Shown piece by piece: positions 36,776-49,089 of a stretch of 64,000 nt of DNA (the stretch's first letter is position 1; every line of letters begins with the position of its first letter). The notes under the pieces are model-generated. The model had not been told where the DNA came from. It searched no databases and saw nothing but the letters and a program-made list of their open reading frames with translations. The stretch is from contig CAJQUW010006279.1 of the NCBI GenBank assembly GCA_907163375.1, positions 248,001 to 312,000 of the forward strand, in the 5' to 3' direction. Source of the stretch: Prostheceraeus crozeri. Taxonomy: Eukaryota; Platyhelminthes; Polycladida; Euryleptidae. Both the position numbers and the translations under genes were made by a program.

Positions 36776-39700
36776 CAGAGTTGTGACAATGATAATGAAG
36801 CCGTCTCATTAACATGGTAATTACCGTTACCGGTAATTAACACTTATGTAAGTTAAGTCTGTGCTGGCTGATGTTAGCATGAGAAAGTTACCAGTGAGAT
36901 CAAGAATGAGCAACTAGAGCGTGGTAGCCTACATTTGAGCGGTCGACTGGAAAAGTGGGAAGCAGAGGCTTTTTATGCGGAGCAGGAGCGGCACTAAGGC
37001 TGGGATTTGAGAGGAGCGCGCAATTTTTCGACCTTTCTAGATGACTGATGTAAACGCTGATGCCATTCCCATTCCATTCTCATTGCGAATTTTCGGGTTT
37101 CTCAGTCCTTTCAGCTCTGTCTACAGCAATCACAATGATGCTTCGAAAAATAGGATGGCAAATTGATTAGATTGATCCACAAGCAATTTATTCAGGTAAT
37201 TATTTGTAATCTGTGCCTTGATCCCTCCGTGGTGCCGAACATGATGTCTTTCTCGAGGGACCCATCAGCTTGCGTGACATGTTCAAAATAACGTAGAGCT
37301 GCGTTAGTGATCTTTATTTGAAGCGGCTTCACCATTGGCAGTTGTCGTAAAACCCACTCATTGGTCTTTCTTTCCGCCCAGGTTAAACGAAGTAACCTTC
37401 TCCAGCACCAGAGTTCAAAGACATCCACACGCTTCCAATGTGCTTTCAGCAAATTCCACATTTCGGTGCCGTACAGGAATATCGGGAACACCAGTGGATG
37501 CACTAGTCGTACTTTGGTCGATCGAGATATGCCTCTATCCTTCCAGACCTTTCAGAGTCCCATCATGGCCGATCTACCCAATGCGGAACGTCTCTTCAAT
37601 TCTTCTCCAACGCGTCAATCCGCAGTGATCTTTGCGCGATGAACACAAAATTGTCCACTACCTCCACGTTCTCGCCGTCAAGCTCGAAGCTAGTAATCGA
37701 ACCCGTCGTCATAATCTTTGTATTTGCCACATTGAGATGCAGTCCTGCTGTCTTACTGCCTTAAGTCGGGTGAGGCCTTATTTCAGCTCTTCTTTTGAAG
37801 AAGCCAGGATCGTCGTGTCATCTGCACATCGTGAGTTTGACAATTTCCTGCCGCCAAATTTGATCCCTCCTTTCCAGCAATCTAACGTTTCTTTTACGAT
37901 TTTTTCTGCGTGGATGTTGAAAAAAATGGGGGAAAAGATACAGCCCTGTCGAACTCCTTTGTCGATACGAAAAGCGTCAAGTTCTCCAAATTCCGTCCTG
38001 ACGGTAGCCGATTGATCTACATATAGTTCCCGCATCACTGTGATAAGATGCACAGGAACGCCACTTCCTGCAACGTGCCCCAAAGTCTCTGATGGTCAAC
38101 ACAATCAAATGCCTTTTGGTAATCAATAAAGGCCAACATAATAACTTGCTGTTTCGCGAGTGTTCCTTCCATAATCGCACGTAAATTAGAGATGTGGTAT
38201 TGTGTGCCTTTGCCTCTCCTGAAGCCAGCTTGTTCTTGTGGAAGTTGAGGAAGAAGGTAGGGTTCGATACGTGTCTGAATAATTTTCAGCAACAGTTTGC
38301 TCGCGTGCGGGATCAGAGCAATCGTGAGATAATTACCGCATTCTTTTTTGTCACCTTTCTAATACAATGGGACGAAAACGGAGGTTTTCCAATCATTTGG
38401 CCACTTTTTCTGCCTCCAGATGTTATTGCAGAGATGCGTCAAGACTTTGATGATTTGCAATCCTCCTGCTTTTAGTAATTCTGCTGGTACACTGTCGCAT
38501 CCTGGCGATTTTCTGTTGGCCAGATCCATAATAGCAGCTTCCACTTCGGTCTCCTGTATGTCTGGTTCGAGCTGATAGTCGTCATCACTTATGAAGAGAT
38601 CAGTGAGATTTGGATCCCGCTGGCATAGTTTTTCGGTGTAAGCCCTCCAACGTCTTTTCACGTCAGCCTCTTCAGTCAGCTCTGCACCTTCTGATGATCG
38701 CAATGAACTGCATCTTGGACTGGAAGTACCGGTGATGTCCTTAATCTCTTTGAAGAGATCTCTCGTTCGGTCAACTTTGTTATCCTCTTCAATCCTTTCA
38801 CATGTTCTTTTAAGCTCAGTGTCCTTATCTTTTCTTGCTTGTCGCTGAAAATCTGCATTCAGCTTTTTGAATTCATCCCTATTACCTTCAGCTTTTGCTT
38901 GCCGTCGTCGCTCAGCAATGTCGAGGGCTTCTATTGATAACCACGGATTCTTTTTTTTGTTATTGATTTCGGTACACATTGCTCTGCAGCCGAAAGAACA
39001 GTGTCTCTAATGAAAATCCATTCTTCCTTAGGGTCTTCACAGGTACGACCTAGGCATTGAAATCTGTTCTTTAACTCAATAGAGAATTTGTTTTTTGGGA
39101 TTTGTTCCAAATCATACTTTGGTATGAACTTTTGCTTGGGCATACTCTTAAACTTGCGTCGAATCTTTGCAACCAACAGATTATGGTCGGTTTCGCAGTC
39201 AGCTCCTGGGTAAGTAACTATTTGTATCACACTACTTGCCCATCTGGTGGAACATGAGATGTAATCAATTTGATTTCTTGTATTTCCATCTGGTGAGCGC
39301 CATGTGAAGAGTCGCCTTGGGTGATGTTGAAATATCGTATTCATTATTCGTAGTTGTTACAGTAGCAAAACTCCCACAGGCGATCACCTCTTTCGCTTGT
39401 CTCCCAGGCCATGTATGCCGGTAATATAGATCGGCATTTTCCCTTTTTCCTATCTTTGCATTCCAATCACAAATCACCAGCATCATTTCTCCCCTTGGCA
39501 CATTGTCGATTGTATCCTGCACTCGTTGATAGAAAGAGTCAATCTCATCATCATCTGCTGTAGATGTAGGTGCATATACTTGAATAAGATATATATTAAC
39601 TGGTTTGCATTGGATCCTGAGGGTTATTATTCTGTCATTGATTGGCTTGTAACCCATAGCGCCTTTTGCAAACTTTTTTTGAACAAATGAAAGCTACTCC

Positions 39701-39818
39701 ATTTCTACGGAATTTTCATGTACGATTAGATATTCAATAGCATGTGCGAAAAACTCCTGGCAATTAGCATGGTAAAAATATTTTTTCTTTACCGGTAATT
39801 ACCACCGGCACAGCCCTG
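36776..39818. mobile_element. hAT element F (carries an RTE LINE)
   Basis: It starts CAGAGTTGTGAC and ends CACCGGCACAGCCCTG. Flanking 8-mers ATGCTGGC (36768-36775) and ATGCTGGT (39819-39826) differ at one base. The left inner part contains GGTAATTACCGTTACCGGTA and the right inner part TTTACCGGTAATTACC, so the subterminal regions correspond. Apart from the LINE it is only about 0.5 kb, a non-autonomous hAT. It sits within the LTR fossil. Confidence 0.7.
37192..39715 (-). mobile_element. RTE-clade (BovB-like) LINE, nearly full-length ORF, degenerate
   Basis: Minus strand. The endonuclease includes MGYKPINDRIITLRIQCKPV (near 39655), VYAPTSTADDDEIDSFYQRV, the catalytic VICDWNAKIGKRE (near 39480), RNQIDYISCSTRW (near 39285) and PGADCETDHNLLVAKIRRKF (near 39200). 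The linker PWLSIEALDIAERRRQAKAE and the entry NRKSPGCDSVPAELLKAGG (near 38500) follow. Reverse transcriptase shows LPQEQAGFRRGKGTQYHISN (near 38230), AFIDYQKAFDCVDHQRLW, GVRQGCIFSPIFFNIHAEKI and RCADDTTILASSKEELK (near 37800). The C-terminus VDVFELWCWRRLLRLTWAER lies near 37420. This order and the PGADC..DHNLL and ELWCWRRLLR motifs are RTE hallmarks. At least five frame changes make it dead. The 5' end and the extreme 3' end are missing. Confidence 0.9.
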
Positions 39819-40389
39819 ATGCTGGTCCTTTCTCTTTCATCCAAGCTGTAGGCTTATGCATGTCGCTTTGACAGCTTTGGACAAATTGAATCAAACAGTG
39901 TCTGACGAGTTAAATATTGAATTTCATTTTGATAAGCAGCATTCAATACACTCTTATTGGTTTGGATCATGTTCATTGTGTCAATTTGTATGAAGGTGCA
40001 TTAGAAATGGAAGTATTTGAATTGAACGGATGGTTGTAGAAAACTCGAAACGTATCAATGTCGCCATTTAAAGATGTGCATACGACTGGATTGATTGTCG
40101 GTTATTTCTCCCATCACACAAAAAGAATCTTCAACCTTGAGGTTCATGAAAGCTGGATAATATAGGGAACATCTGTGCGGAAAGAGAGAATGACCACAAA
40201 TTGTCGATGTTTGTGGATAAGAGATGGTAGCTGTCATCATGAATTGCATCAGGTTTGGTAAGACAACTGATAGACCATTTGAACAGTTTGATCTGTTCGT
40301 CGTGCAGTAAGTGAAACTATGGCTCCTTCATAGTTGATAGCCTTATACGGGAGGGTGTTCATGATGAGGATGAGAAAGAAATACGGCAC

Positions 40390-41010
40390 TCCCTTTAGTA
40401 ACGGCTTTAATAAAAACTAAGTGCTAAAAATATTTACACGGCAAACGTTTCGTGACGCAGTCGCTGCCTCAGTGCACTAAAAAGAAGGTAAAAGCAGTCA
40501 GAGCGCGTGGCTTATATATCAGGGTGATAGTACCATAGACAGAGTATCTCTCAGCCAACCAGCTCGTCTTTGCGATTCAACTGTGGTCTCCTATTTCTGA
40601 TGTAGCGAGCTTCAGCCAGACGATTTTCAAGAGGCGAACTATGCTTGGCAATGATATTGATTGTGAAATCGAAAATGTCAAGGTTACTATCGTGGTCATT
40701 TATCGAATGTTCGGAGAGGGCACTAGTATTGTTCTGCAAGCGCAAACTATGTTCATGAACGAATTTTGAAAGGTCTATTAGCTTGCCCAATGTAACTTTT
40801 GCTGCAATGTTTACAAGCAAATTCGTAAACCACAAAGCGCACATCGCAGGGATAAGGGTTGTCGAGAAGATTACAGAGATTACAGTTTACATGTTTCCTT
40901 CTTCTGGAAAAATGTACACAGGTAGTTCTGGTAAAAAAAACAAAGCAATGCAAATGCACAAATTCAGTCGTCAATTGATTAATTAGGAATAAGAAATTGA
41001 TGATTACTCT
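40390..41010 (-). mobile_element. Penelope-like retroelement 3' end, minus strand
   Basis: The minus strand encodes PYPCDVRFVVYEFACKHCSK, then SYIGQANRPFKIR near 40800, the GIY-YIG endonuclease start. In the next frame it reads FVHEHSLRLQNNTSALSEHS and ENRLAEARYIRNRRPQLNRK. Upstream C..C residues (NCNLC) match the usual linker before this domain. The 3' side, reverse complement near 40480-40410, has CACTGAGGCAGCGACTGCGT and CGAAACGTTT before ATTAAAG, the ending typical of Penelope-like elements. A frame change splits the domain. It lies within the span of the LTR fossil, so it is a later insertion. Confidence 0.75.
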
Positions 41011-41937
41011 CTCCCTTTCTCTACCATCATCTGCCATTTTTCGGCTGCATAGGAAAGCGTTTATTTCGAATACCAGATTTGATTTTACGATCAACATTTT
41101 TTTCGCTATATTATTTCAATCTTCGTGCGACGCTAAGAGTATATTTTTTGTGCAGATAGAAATGAATAACAAAAATGACATACACATCAAGAAGTCGAAT
41201 AAAATGTGTGTCTGACCCCGCAAATCAGACAGTTCTTCTAATAATTAAAAAATATCAGACTTCTGTAATCATGTGAGGCAAGCCTATCTGATTTTCTTAA
41301 TTTTCAACTCGAATCAGAAACAGATTCATTATCCCCTCACCCTCCTGGAATTTGTGTATTTTTTGCGCGAATCTGGAGACCCCACCAAAATATATCCAAA
41401 AAGCCGGAAAAGCCGGAACGTTCTCATGCCTGTAGAAGATGGAGGTTGGCTTCGCAAGAAAAATTAATACAGCACATATTAATCTCGCAGTTTGACGCAG
41501 TTTTTAAGAGGAATAAATTTATCAATTATATGGAATTTCGAAACTTTGAACTTAAAGATAGATTCCGCAACTGTCAAAGGATGATTTATAAGCTTTCTGA
41601 AGGACACGCATAAACGGAAGATTTGTGGTCTGTCTGAGTTGCTGGCTCGAAGGCTGGAAAAATTTAGAAGAATTACAAGCCAAACACAAATTGAAGATAA
41701 CACTTGAATTAGTGCCATTTCGAAAGAACAAGGCTGACGTTATCACTAGAATATCAAAAGACACAAAAATGTTCGTCGATGTCTCATACAGCATTGAAAG
41801 CATAACGACTATTGAGAGCGTTCACGATTAGCATCATTTCAAAGAAAAAAGACGTACACCTGCAAGAAATTGGTTATCAAGTCATGCACCAGATGTGCTT
41901 CAATTATCCAAGACCAGAAGACTGGGAAAAGGGCAAC

Positions 41938-44313
41938 CACTGGTCGGGCCAGAGATTTTTCCATTTTTTTCGCAGCTCTACAAAATTTTCGCAGGCCTAC
42001 TAATACCAGCAAATTATAGCATCACATTTCATGATTATGAAGAGTAAAACACCGCTCTTATCAAAGCTTGACCAACGCCCAATATCTGTCGGGAGAAACT
42101 GATCTTTCAAAATGTGTTGTGCATCCGAAACTAAGTGCTTGCTTGTAATGAGCCAGATTTTTCGAAACTAACTACGTTTAGTCATTGATGACTCTCACAA
42201 AAGATTTTTCGCAAATATCTGATTACAGGAACTCGCTGCTACCGCCATCTATTGTTTCCTAGGAGCCATTCTGTTAATACTTAACGATCTAAATTATAAA
42301 ACTGGCATTTTGTCACCGAATCCATCTTACCAACTAGTACATACATGTGTACGTAGCAAATATAGCCAAAAGTCAATAATCTCACAACTAAACCAACAAA
42401 AACTTTGCAACAAAAATTCTTGTTATTACATGTCATTTAAGACAGGATCCGTTCCAGTTGATAACAGGCGTAGACAGAAAGGTCACAACAAAAGGTAATT
42501 AACCAATCAGCAATTGGTAGAAAGTAGAAGCTCTCATCAAAAGAAATCAAGTGATAATTTCGGATCGAAAGAGAAATAACGGATGATGTAGAAATTCAGC
42601 GGTGTGAAAATCTTAACTTGCAAAGATGCAACAATCCTGCACATAAAAACCTTGAGCATGATGTATGATATTCTTTCCATTGACTCCTCCTGCTCCTCAC
42701 ACAGTTGTCTTACTTGGTTTTCCACTAATATTGCACTGATGTTTCCCATCAATTCTCTCCCTCTCAGAATGCATCGAGCTTGAGGGCATAGGTCCACCCC
42801 AAATTTCCCGGCACGTGGAGGAACTGAAGTCGATCAGTGGCGACTGCACAAGCATCAAACTTTGACATCTGTCAAAAAATTGCAGGAATAATTGGTAGAC
42901 GAATTAATCTTATGATCACGTTCTTTCTGCAACAAACGAAGGTCCTAGGCCGAAAACTTGTGTGCCAATGAATCTAATTCAAGCAGAACAAAATGTGCTT
43001 TCTTGCAATATTATCAACTCCGGCTCGATAGCTCTACATCATATTAATGTTTTCCATACCCTCGTGTGTTTCTTTTTGTCCGATGCCTCTATCTTTTATC
43101 TCTTAGTGTTCTGAAGCATCGAATTTATTGTCACAAAGCCATTTTCCTTTTTTTGCTGTAACTGTTTTCAACTTTTTTTGATGGTCATCTGTCGGCTTCT
43201 TTCCTCTTTCTCCTTTTATTCTTTCAAAAAAGCCTTGGAATGCCGCTTGGCCAACGACACTTTTTTTACGAAGACTGCCTGTAATTGTCAGCGTATAGAA
43301 GAATTGATTGTTGGCAGTTAGGTCAACGCTCACACTTAGTTGATCCAAAACAGTTCGAACATTCTATTTTTATGGACTTTGCCTCATTAAAGCGAAAATT
43401 CCATAGCACTAGCAGTCAGTTTTCCAGGTCCAGCTATGAAATTTGCAACCTATCTGGTAGGAAATGGGGTAAATTTTTCGCAGCAGCCCTGTCCTTAGAA
43501 TGCGTTTTCAAATTTTTTTATCAATGGAAGGCAAGAACCGGTTGTAAGATGAGAGTGCATTCATTTAACATCACTCATGGCTTGATCTGATCTTTTCGGG
43601 TGATCTTCAAAACCACCAGCTGTTGAAGGATGCTTTGGACAACTTAATGGCAATGTAACTGATAACACAAGTGTTAACATTGTGTTTCCTTCATCCATCA
43701 GGGCCGTTGCATCGTTAGCCGAATATCGAAAATATGAGTAAATCTTATGGAAAGTGTTTATGTCGAACGCCTCAAATGACTCCAGTTGCGTTCAGAATTT
43801 TAGGTATTGAGAGACTGTACAAAATGAATTTCAATGCATATATCCAACAACAATACTCATTTAATTTGAATCTTATCTGTTTCGTCTACACATTAATTGA
43901 AAAATTAATTGAAATCTAGTCGGTTATCGTTCTTTAATAGAACTATCGGCCACTTCTTAAGTTTCGTATGAGGCTACAACATCCACAGTAACTCAGTAGA
44001 TGCTAAGAACTACTGATGTAATTCTTCTATTTAACTGAACCTCTGACAAGATGTAAGACGCTTTCAATAATATGAAACTTTTATTTAATGATAACATAAT
44101 GAATAACATGCTAATTAGTTGTCATTAGTTTGCCTTTTCCATCCTGTAGACCAGTATTTATTCTATTAGACAACATAAGTTCTTCCAAGTCAAATAATTG
44201 CAAGGTTTCAGTTTTTCGCAGGACCAAGTCCATTTTTTCGCAACAAGTTCATTTTTTAAACATTTTTGCAGATTTTTGCAGTGCGAAAATTTTCGCAGCT
44301 AGCCCGACCACTG
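41938..44313. mobile_element. hAT element G, inserted in the LTR fossil's integrase region
   Basis: Ends are CACTGGTCGGGC (41938) and GCCCGACCACTG (44302-44313), with an exact 8-bp duplication AGGGCAAC at 41930-41937 and 44314-44321. Inside both ends are TTTTTCGCA and TTTCGCAG words. A further TTTTTCGCAGCAGCCCTG at about 43475-43493 looks like another hAT terminus within it. No transposase coding is readable, so it is non-autonomous, 2.4 kb. Confidence 0.8.
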
Positions 44314-45149
44314 AGGGCAACCTCAGTATTGAACAGATTTGGCAAAGAGTGGCGTGTGAAGTCACGAAGTACAAGCAAGAGAAGCATCTGACAGTCATTG
44401 ATTGCGAGACAAGCAGATTCTGTATAATGGCGAAAGTGATAACGACGATGTCACCACCATTGAAGAAGAGTTGAAGAAAATATTTTTGGAGGACCTCCCG
44501 ACCAGCTACTTGTACACGATGGATGTTTTCATTCAAGAAAGTAAAGCAAATTGCGAGCTAGATTGACATGGAAATGTTTTCAAACTGTGCTAACAGACCG
44601 GAAGAAACTCAATTGTTGAAAGGAACAATCGCACCATCAAAGCTTGCGCCAGGTACAACATGTCTCCGCTTGACACAGCATTTTGATGCAATGCTCTCCC
44701 AACATTTCAGTCACAAAGTTGCCCATTTAAAGAGTTCAAGTATAACTGGAGACTCCCCGGTGAACAGAAAACCAAAGCGAAATATCATTAAGGACACAAC
44801 ACCAAGTACAAAGTGGATGATGGCATTTCACTACAAATCAATCGGTGTACGCAACATGTCACAATGGTGGAATGAAAAAATGACTGACGTCATTGCGAAC
44901 ACAAATGTAGAGTTTGATTGTATTCGACCACATGTGAGAGATTTATGGACTCTCAAAACAAACGCTCTTCAAAAAGAAGAAGACGAAAGGAATTTCAACA
45001 GCTCGAGTGATGAAAGTAACAGTGAATATGACGCCGATAATATCAGAGATATTCTCCAAAAGGATGTCAATAGTTCAAGTGATGAAAGTACAATTGTAAT
45101 TGGCGATCTTATGAGAGAAGACGCTCTACTTGAGGGCAAAGCGATTTAA

Positions 45150-47039
45150 GAACTCCATTGCCCAGTGAAAGAACGTCAATCGAAATACGTAGACAAGCAG
45201 GAGGATCTGGATGGCAAAAAGAATATGTCTGAAGTTAGAGAGTCTGTGAACTTCAGGCGGCGGTGAGACATTTATGAGACATCATTGCGCAGTACATGCG
45301 GGTAGACCTATATAACATACTGTTGCTTCAAGTTCTGCTCGGTTCTGGTCGGTGTTTATGTGATAAATTAATATCAATTAATTGTCATTTCTTTCGACTG
45401 AGCAAATTTGTAGGAAGTACATGACCCTCGGTATCCATTTTGATATTAAATGTAAGAATACATCGCATTTTTGATAGCATAGATCCACGTGGCTTATTTG
45501 TATCATAGTTGGCTAAATTTATGATAAGTCAATCCTACAGGCTACAGGGATTTACAGTGAAGTAATTAGTAATTAAAATGAAGTAATTAGTGATTGGAAG
45601 TTTCTTGCTTCATAGCTGATCATTTCATGTCGGCAGTCGGCACTCGTCTGTCATCATTGATTGAGTTCTAAAAAGGGTAAAAGAATATAGGGAAATAGAT
45701 GATAATCTTGAACGGTTCAAAAGTGCCTTTCATGACCTCTTGGACTTTGAGATTTTTTTCTTCAACTTCACAGGTCAAGCATTGCCACCATCTTCAAGTT
45801 TGAAAAAAATTTGAAACTTTGCTTCAGTTGAAAAGCTGGAGACAAGGTGAAAGATGGCATTTTTGCTTTCATAAAGACTAAATCTCAGGCCTACTAATAG
45901 ACGAATTTGAATGAGAGGCAAATCTGATATTTCAAAAGAAATGTTGAAAACTCAATTTGCAAAAATATCAGTGTTACTAAATTCAACTTTCGACTTTTTG
46001 TCGGTAAATCCATATGTTCGTGATTTCGTTGAAAAGCAGTTCACAGGTGTTGAATATGGAGAGAACATGTAGTTGTTCATTATTATCCGGGTAAATTAAA
46101 TCTAAAATTTTATCAAACAATAGATAGCTCGTAGGAAACGGATAACAATCCTTCCTAATTTCTATGATGATTCCTAATGAGTGTAACACATTTTCGTATT
46201 TTGGTGAATATTCGACACTGAAACACCAAACTGCATTCAATGAACAACCAATCTAATCAGTTGCTTTAGTAAGCTACTTTGACCATATGCCATTGTGACT
46301 CAATTGCGAACATAATAGGAGAGTCTCAGGGTATGGCTCTCTTCAGGAGTACCATATGATTATACCTACGAAAATTCAGAACAATCGATTGCATGCAGTA
46401 GAAAAACAAAACATCACTTAGAAACCATTTCAATTTTATCCAGACCTGGAGTGATGAAAATGTTTGGCAAGTCTTGTCGGCATCAGCGGCTACTACAAAG
46501 CAATCATGAAGTTGCGAAGCAATCAGAAGACCATCAATATTGACGGATGCTGCTGGTCTCATTTTCGGAATGGCAAATGCACTATATAGAGCCCATCTAA
46601 GACGTCACTCAACAGTTTTCACATCCATGTCAATGTTGCAACCACATGGTTGCAACTATGGCAACTCCATCTAACAAACAACTAGTTGCAGTTCACTCTC
46701 ATGCACCTCGCAGTCCATGGAGAGAGCATTCACTTTTCAATTCATTGTTGCATCGACCATAGAGTATGGCATGGACTGAATTAGTTGCAAATTCCTGCCG
46801 GAAGACGATATATTTCAAAAGATTTTACAAAGATTTTATCGAATTCCTTAGAGTAGGGAATTATAGGTAGAGCGTCGACTCAAAAAGTATCTGTATACAG
46901 TGAAAATTTTTATGTCAAAGTATTTAGCTTTTTGCGGAGACTGCGTTTCCGTGGTTCAAAAAATTATTTGAGCAGTTTTAAAAAGTCACAATTTTGCCAA
47001 TTTCTATACTACCGAGATGACTCGCCCAAAAAAAAGCAG
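45150..47039. other. Unassigned sequence
   Basis: No gene recognised. A short palindrome GTTGCAACCACATGGTTGCAA lies near 46632 with other GTTGCA words nearby, perhaps a decayed element end. Confidence 0.4.
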
Positions 47040-47044
47040 TATTA

Positions 47045-48245
47045 GTCTAGGAAATTTAAGTAAAAAAATAGCCGTAGTTGGAATAAATTGCAAGATTTGA
47101 TATTAAGGTTTCATTTTAGTATTGAACTTCCATTAAGCACATTGGTGAAGTTTTATAGAAATTGCTGCAGGTTTAGTGGTGCAATTCTTACTTTTTCTAC
47201 CAGGAATGTATTTAAAGAAGCTTGATTTTAACACACTTAAAATGAGCTAAACGTATTATCGATATAAATATTCTAAGAATTAAACTCTCAGCTGACTAAG
47301 CTCTTTCTTTAAGTGCCACTATTTTCAATTGCTCACAAATTTGGCCAAGTGAAGTAATCTGTTAAATGTCGTTATTATGACATCGAAGTCATAAGGAACT
47401 GACTCTAAAAAAATATTAGACATCATGGTATTTAAACGGAAAAGTGATGAATGATGGGAGGCTACTTTGTTGAAGATATGATGAAATTGTCACAGAAATA
47501 CAATTTTAATGTCACGCTACTTTCAAAAGAAACATGATTTTATTCTTCATGACGCCAAATAGATGTCCTTCAGAGCTACTGCACAAGTCGTCTAGTCATC
47601 ATTGATTTGGGATATCTACAATCAGTCAAACTGGAAAATAAATGAGTAATAATTTCTTTAATATTGCTTATCAGGCCTTGAAGTAATCACTAGGTAATCT
47701 TTGGTGCCTTTTCTGTTGACAATGTAGGAGTAAGGTCATTTTTTCAATTAGTCTCAAGTGCTGCAGGACGAAATGAAGGAATGTTTCACATGAGGTAAAA
47801 CATGAGAAGTGAGAACTATTTTATGACAAGAGACCTAAACTGAATAAGTCATCCTTCATGAATCCACATCAGATGAATAGGTTATCAAAGTTCGATTGGG
47901 GTCCTGTCGGGGACCGTGAAAGGTTTCCGAACATGTTTGCCGATGCCTTGACACCGCTTTAGGTCCATTCTGATGAGCGCTGTCTTTGCGTTTGAACGTT
48001 GAAAGTTAATTCTTTGAATATTTATATTGATAATACGTTTAGCTCATTTTAAGTGTGTTAAAAATCAAGCTTCTTTAAATACATTCCTGGTAGAAAAAGT
48101 AAGAATTGCACCACTAAACCTGCAGCAATTTCTATAAAACTTCACTAATGTGCTTAATGGAAGTTCAAGACTAAAATGAAACCTTAATATCAAATCTTGC
48201 AATTTATTCCAACTACGGCTATTTTTTTACTTAAATTTCCTAGAC
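47045..48245. mobile_element. Element L with ~240-bp terminal inverted repeats
   Basis: The first ~240 bp (GTCTAGGAAATTTAAGTAAA onward) recur inverted at 48003-48245, ending TTACTTAAATTTCCTAGAC. Arms are highly similar with a few changes. TATTA flanks both sides (47040-47044 and 48246-48250), a 5-bp direct repeat. The ~715-bp centre has no readable coding. Long-TIR, non-autonomous DNA element; the superfamily is not assignable by eye. Confidence 0.8.
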
Positions 48246-48564
48246 TATTAAGCGGAAATCAAGACGATTATCAAGAGAATTTCATGAATTGCATTACAAT
48301 GAAAGTCTTCATGAAAAAGTCGCGATATTATAATTATTCGTGCTTTCTTGGGGTAAACTGTAAACTGTAAACAAGTCATAAACAAGTCGAATCAACGGAA
48401 ATCGTAAACAAGTCAAAACTTCTCTAATACACGACAAATAAAGAAGAAACTTTGCATCATAACAGGAAAGGGACTCAGCACATCCCAGAGACATCCAAAA
48501 TTAATGGAATATATTTTTAAAAATAGCTAGAAAAAGTTAATGAGATAAAAATGACAAATCTCAA
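48246..48564. other. Unassigned sequence with AAACAAGTC words
   Basis: GTAAACAAGTC and TAAACAAGTC words occur several times near 48368-48415. The same word opens each unit of the tandem array at 48565, so this stretch may belong to the same element. Confidence 0.4.
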
Positions 48565-49083
48565 CCTAAACAAGTCAGAGACATCACAATACACACTCAA
48601 TCGACCTAAACAACTCATGCTATACCTAAAATTACCTGCTCTTCACAATGGAGCCATTATATCACTCTCACAAACCAATCCACACTCACCAGGGACCACT
48701 AAGTCCCGAAAAATCAACATAAAGCTCACATACATATCCTAAACAAGTCAGAGACATCTCAATACACACTCAATCGACCTAAACAACTCATGCTATACCT
48801 AAAATTACCTGCTCTTCACAATGGAGCCATTATATCACGCTCACAAACCAATCCACACTCACCAGGGACCACTAAGTCCCGAAAAATCAACATAAAGCTC
48901 ACATACATATCCTAAACAAGTCAGAGACATCTCAATACACACTCAATCGACCTAAACAACTCATGCTATACCTAAAATTACCTGCTCTTCACAATGGAGC
49001 CATTATATCACGCTCACAAACCAATCCACACTCACCAGGGACCACTAAGTCCCGAAAAATCAACATAAAGCTCACATACATAT
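48565..49083 (+). repeat. Tandem array: three 173-bp units
   Basis: Units start at 48565, 48738 and 48911, each beginning CCTAAACAAGTCAGAGACAT, with exact 173-bp spacing; a fourth unit begins at 49084 and leaves the repeat after CCTAAACAAGTCA. Only one or two bases differ between units (for example ACATCAC against ACATCTC). The array lies immediately upstream of the long reading frame at 49090. Confidence 0.95.
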
Positions 49084-49089
49084 CCTAAA

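Larger units (their letters stand above)
34870..45149 (+). mobile_element. Old LTR retrotransposon (Gypsy-like), broken, with later insertions
   Basis: Fossil of one element read on the plus strand. Gag-like sequence with a zinc-knuckle-like cluster lies at about 34900-35260, a protease trace near 35390, reverse transcriptase at about 35950-36290, then integrase pieces at about 41560-41930 and 44330-45000, with tail coding to 45149. It carries many breaks and is certainly dead. Later insertions separate its parts: hAT element F with an RTE LINE, a Penelope-like fragment and hAT element G. No LTR pair was recognised, so borders are approximate and the age cannot be timed from LTR divergence; the load of insertions says it is old. 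Treating all pieces as a single copy is an inference from order and orientation. Confidence 0.65.

Noticed and set aside
41273-41467. 64-codon plus-strand frame as a host exon
   Set aside because: Lies between LTR-fossil pieces, no splice signals or motif.
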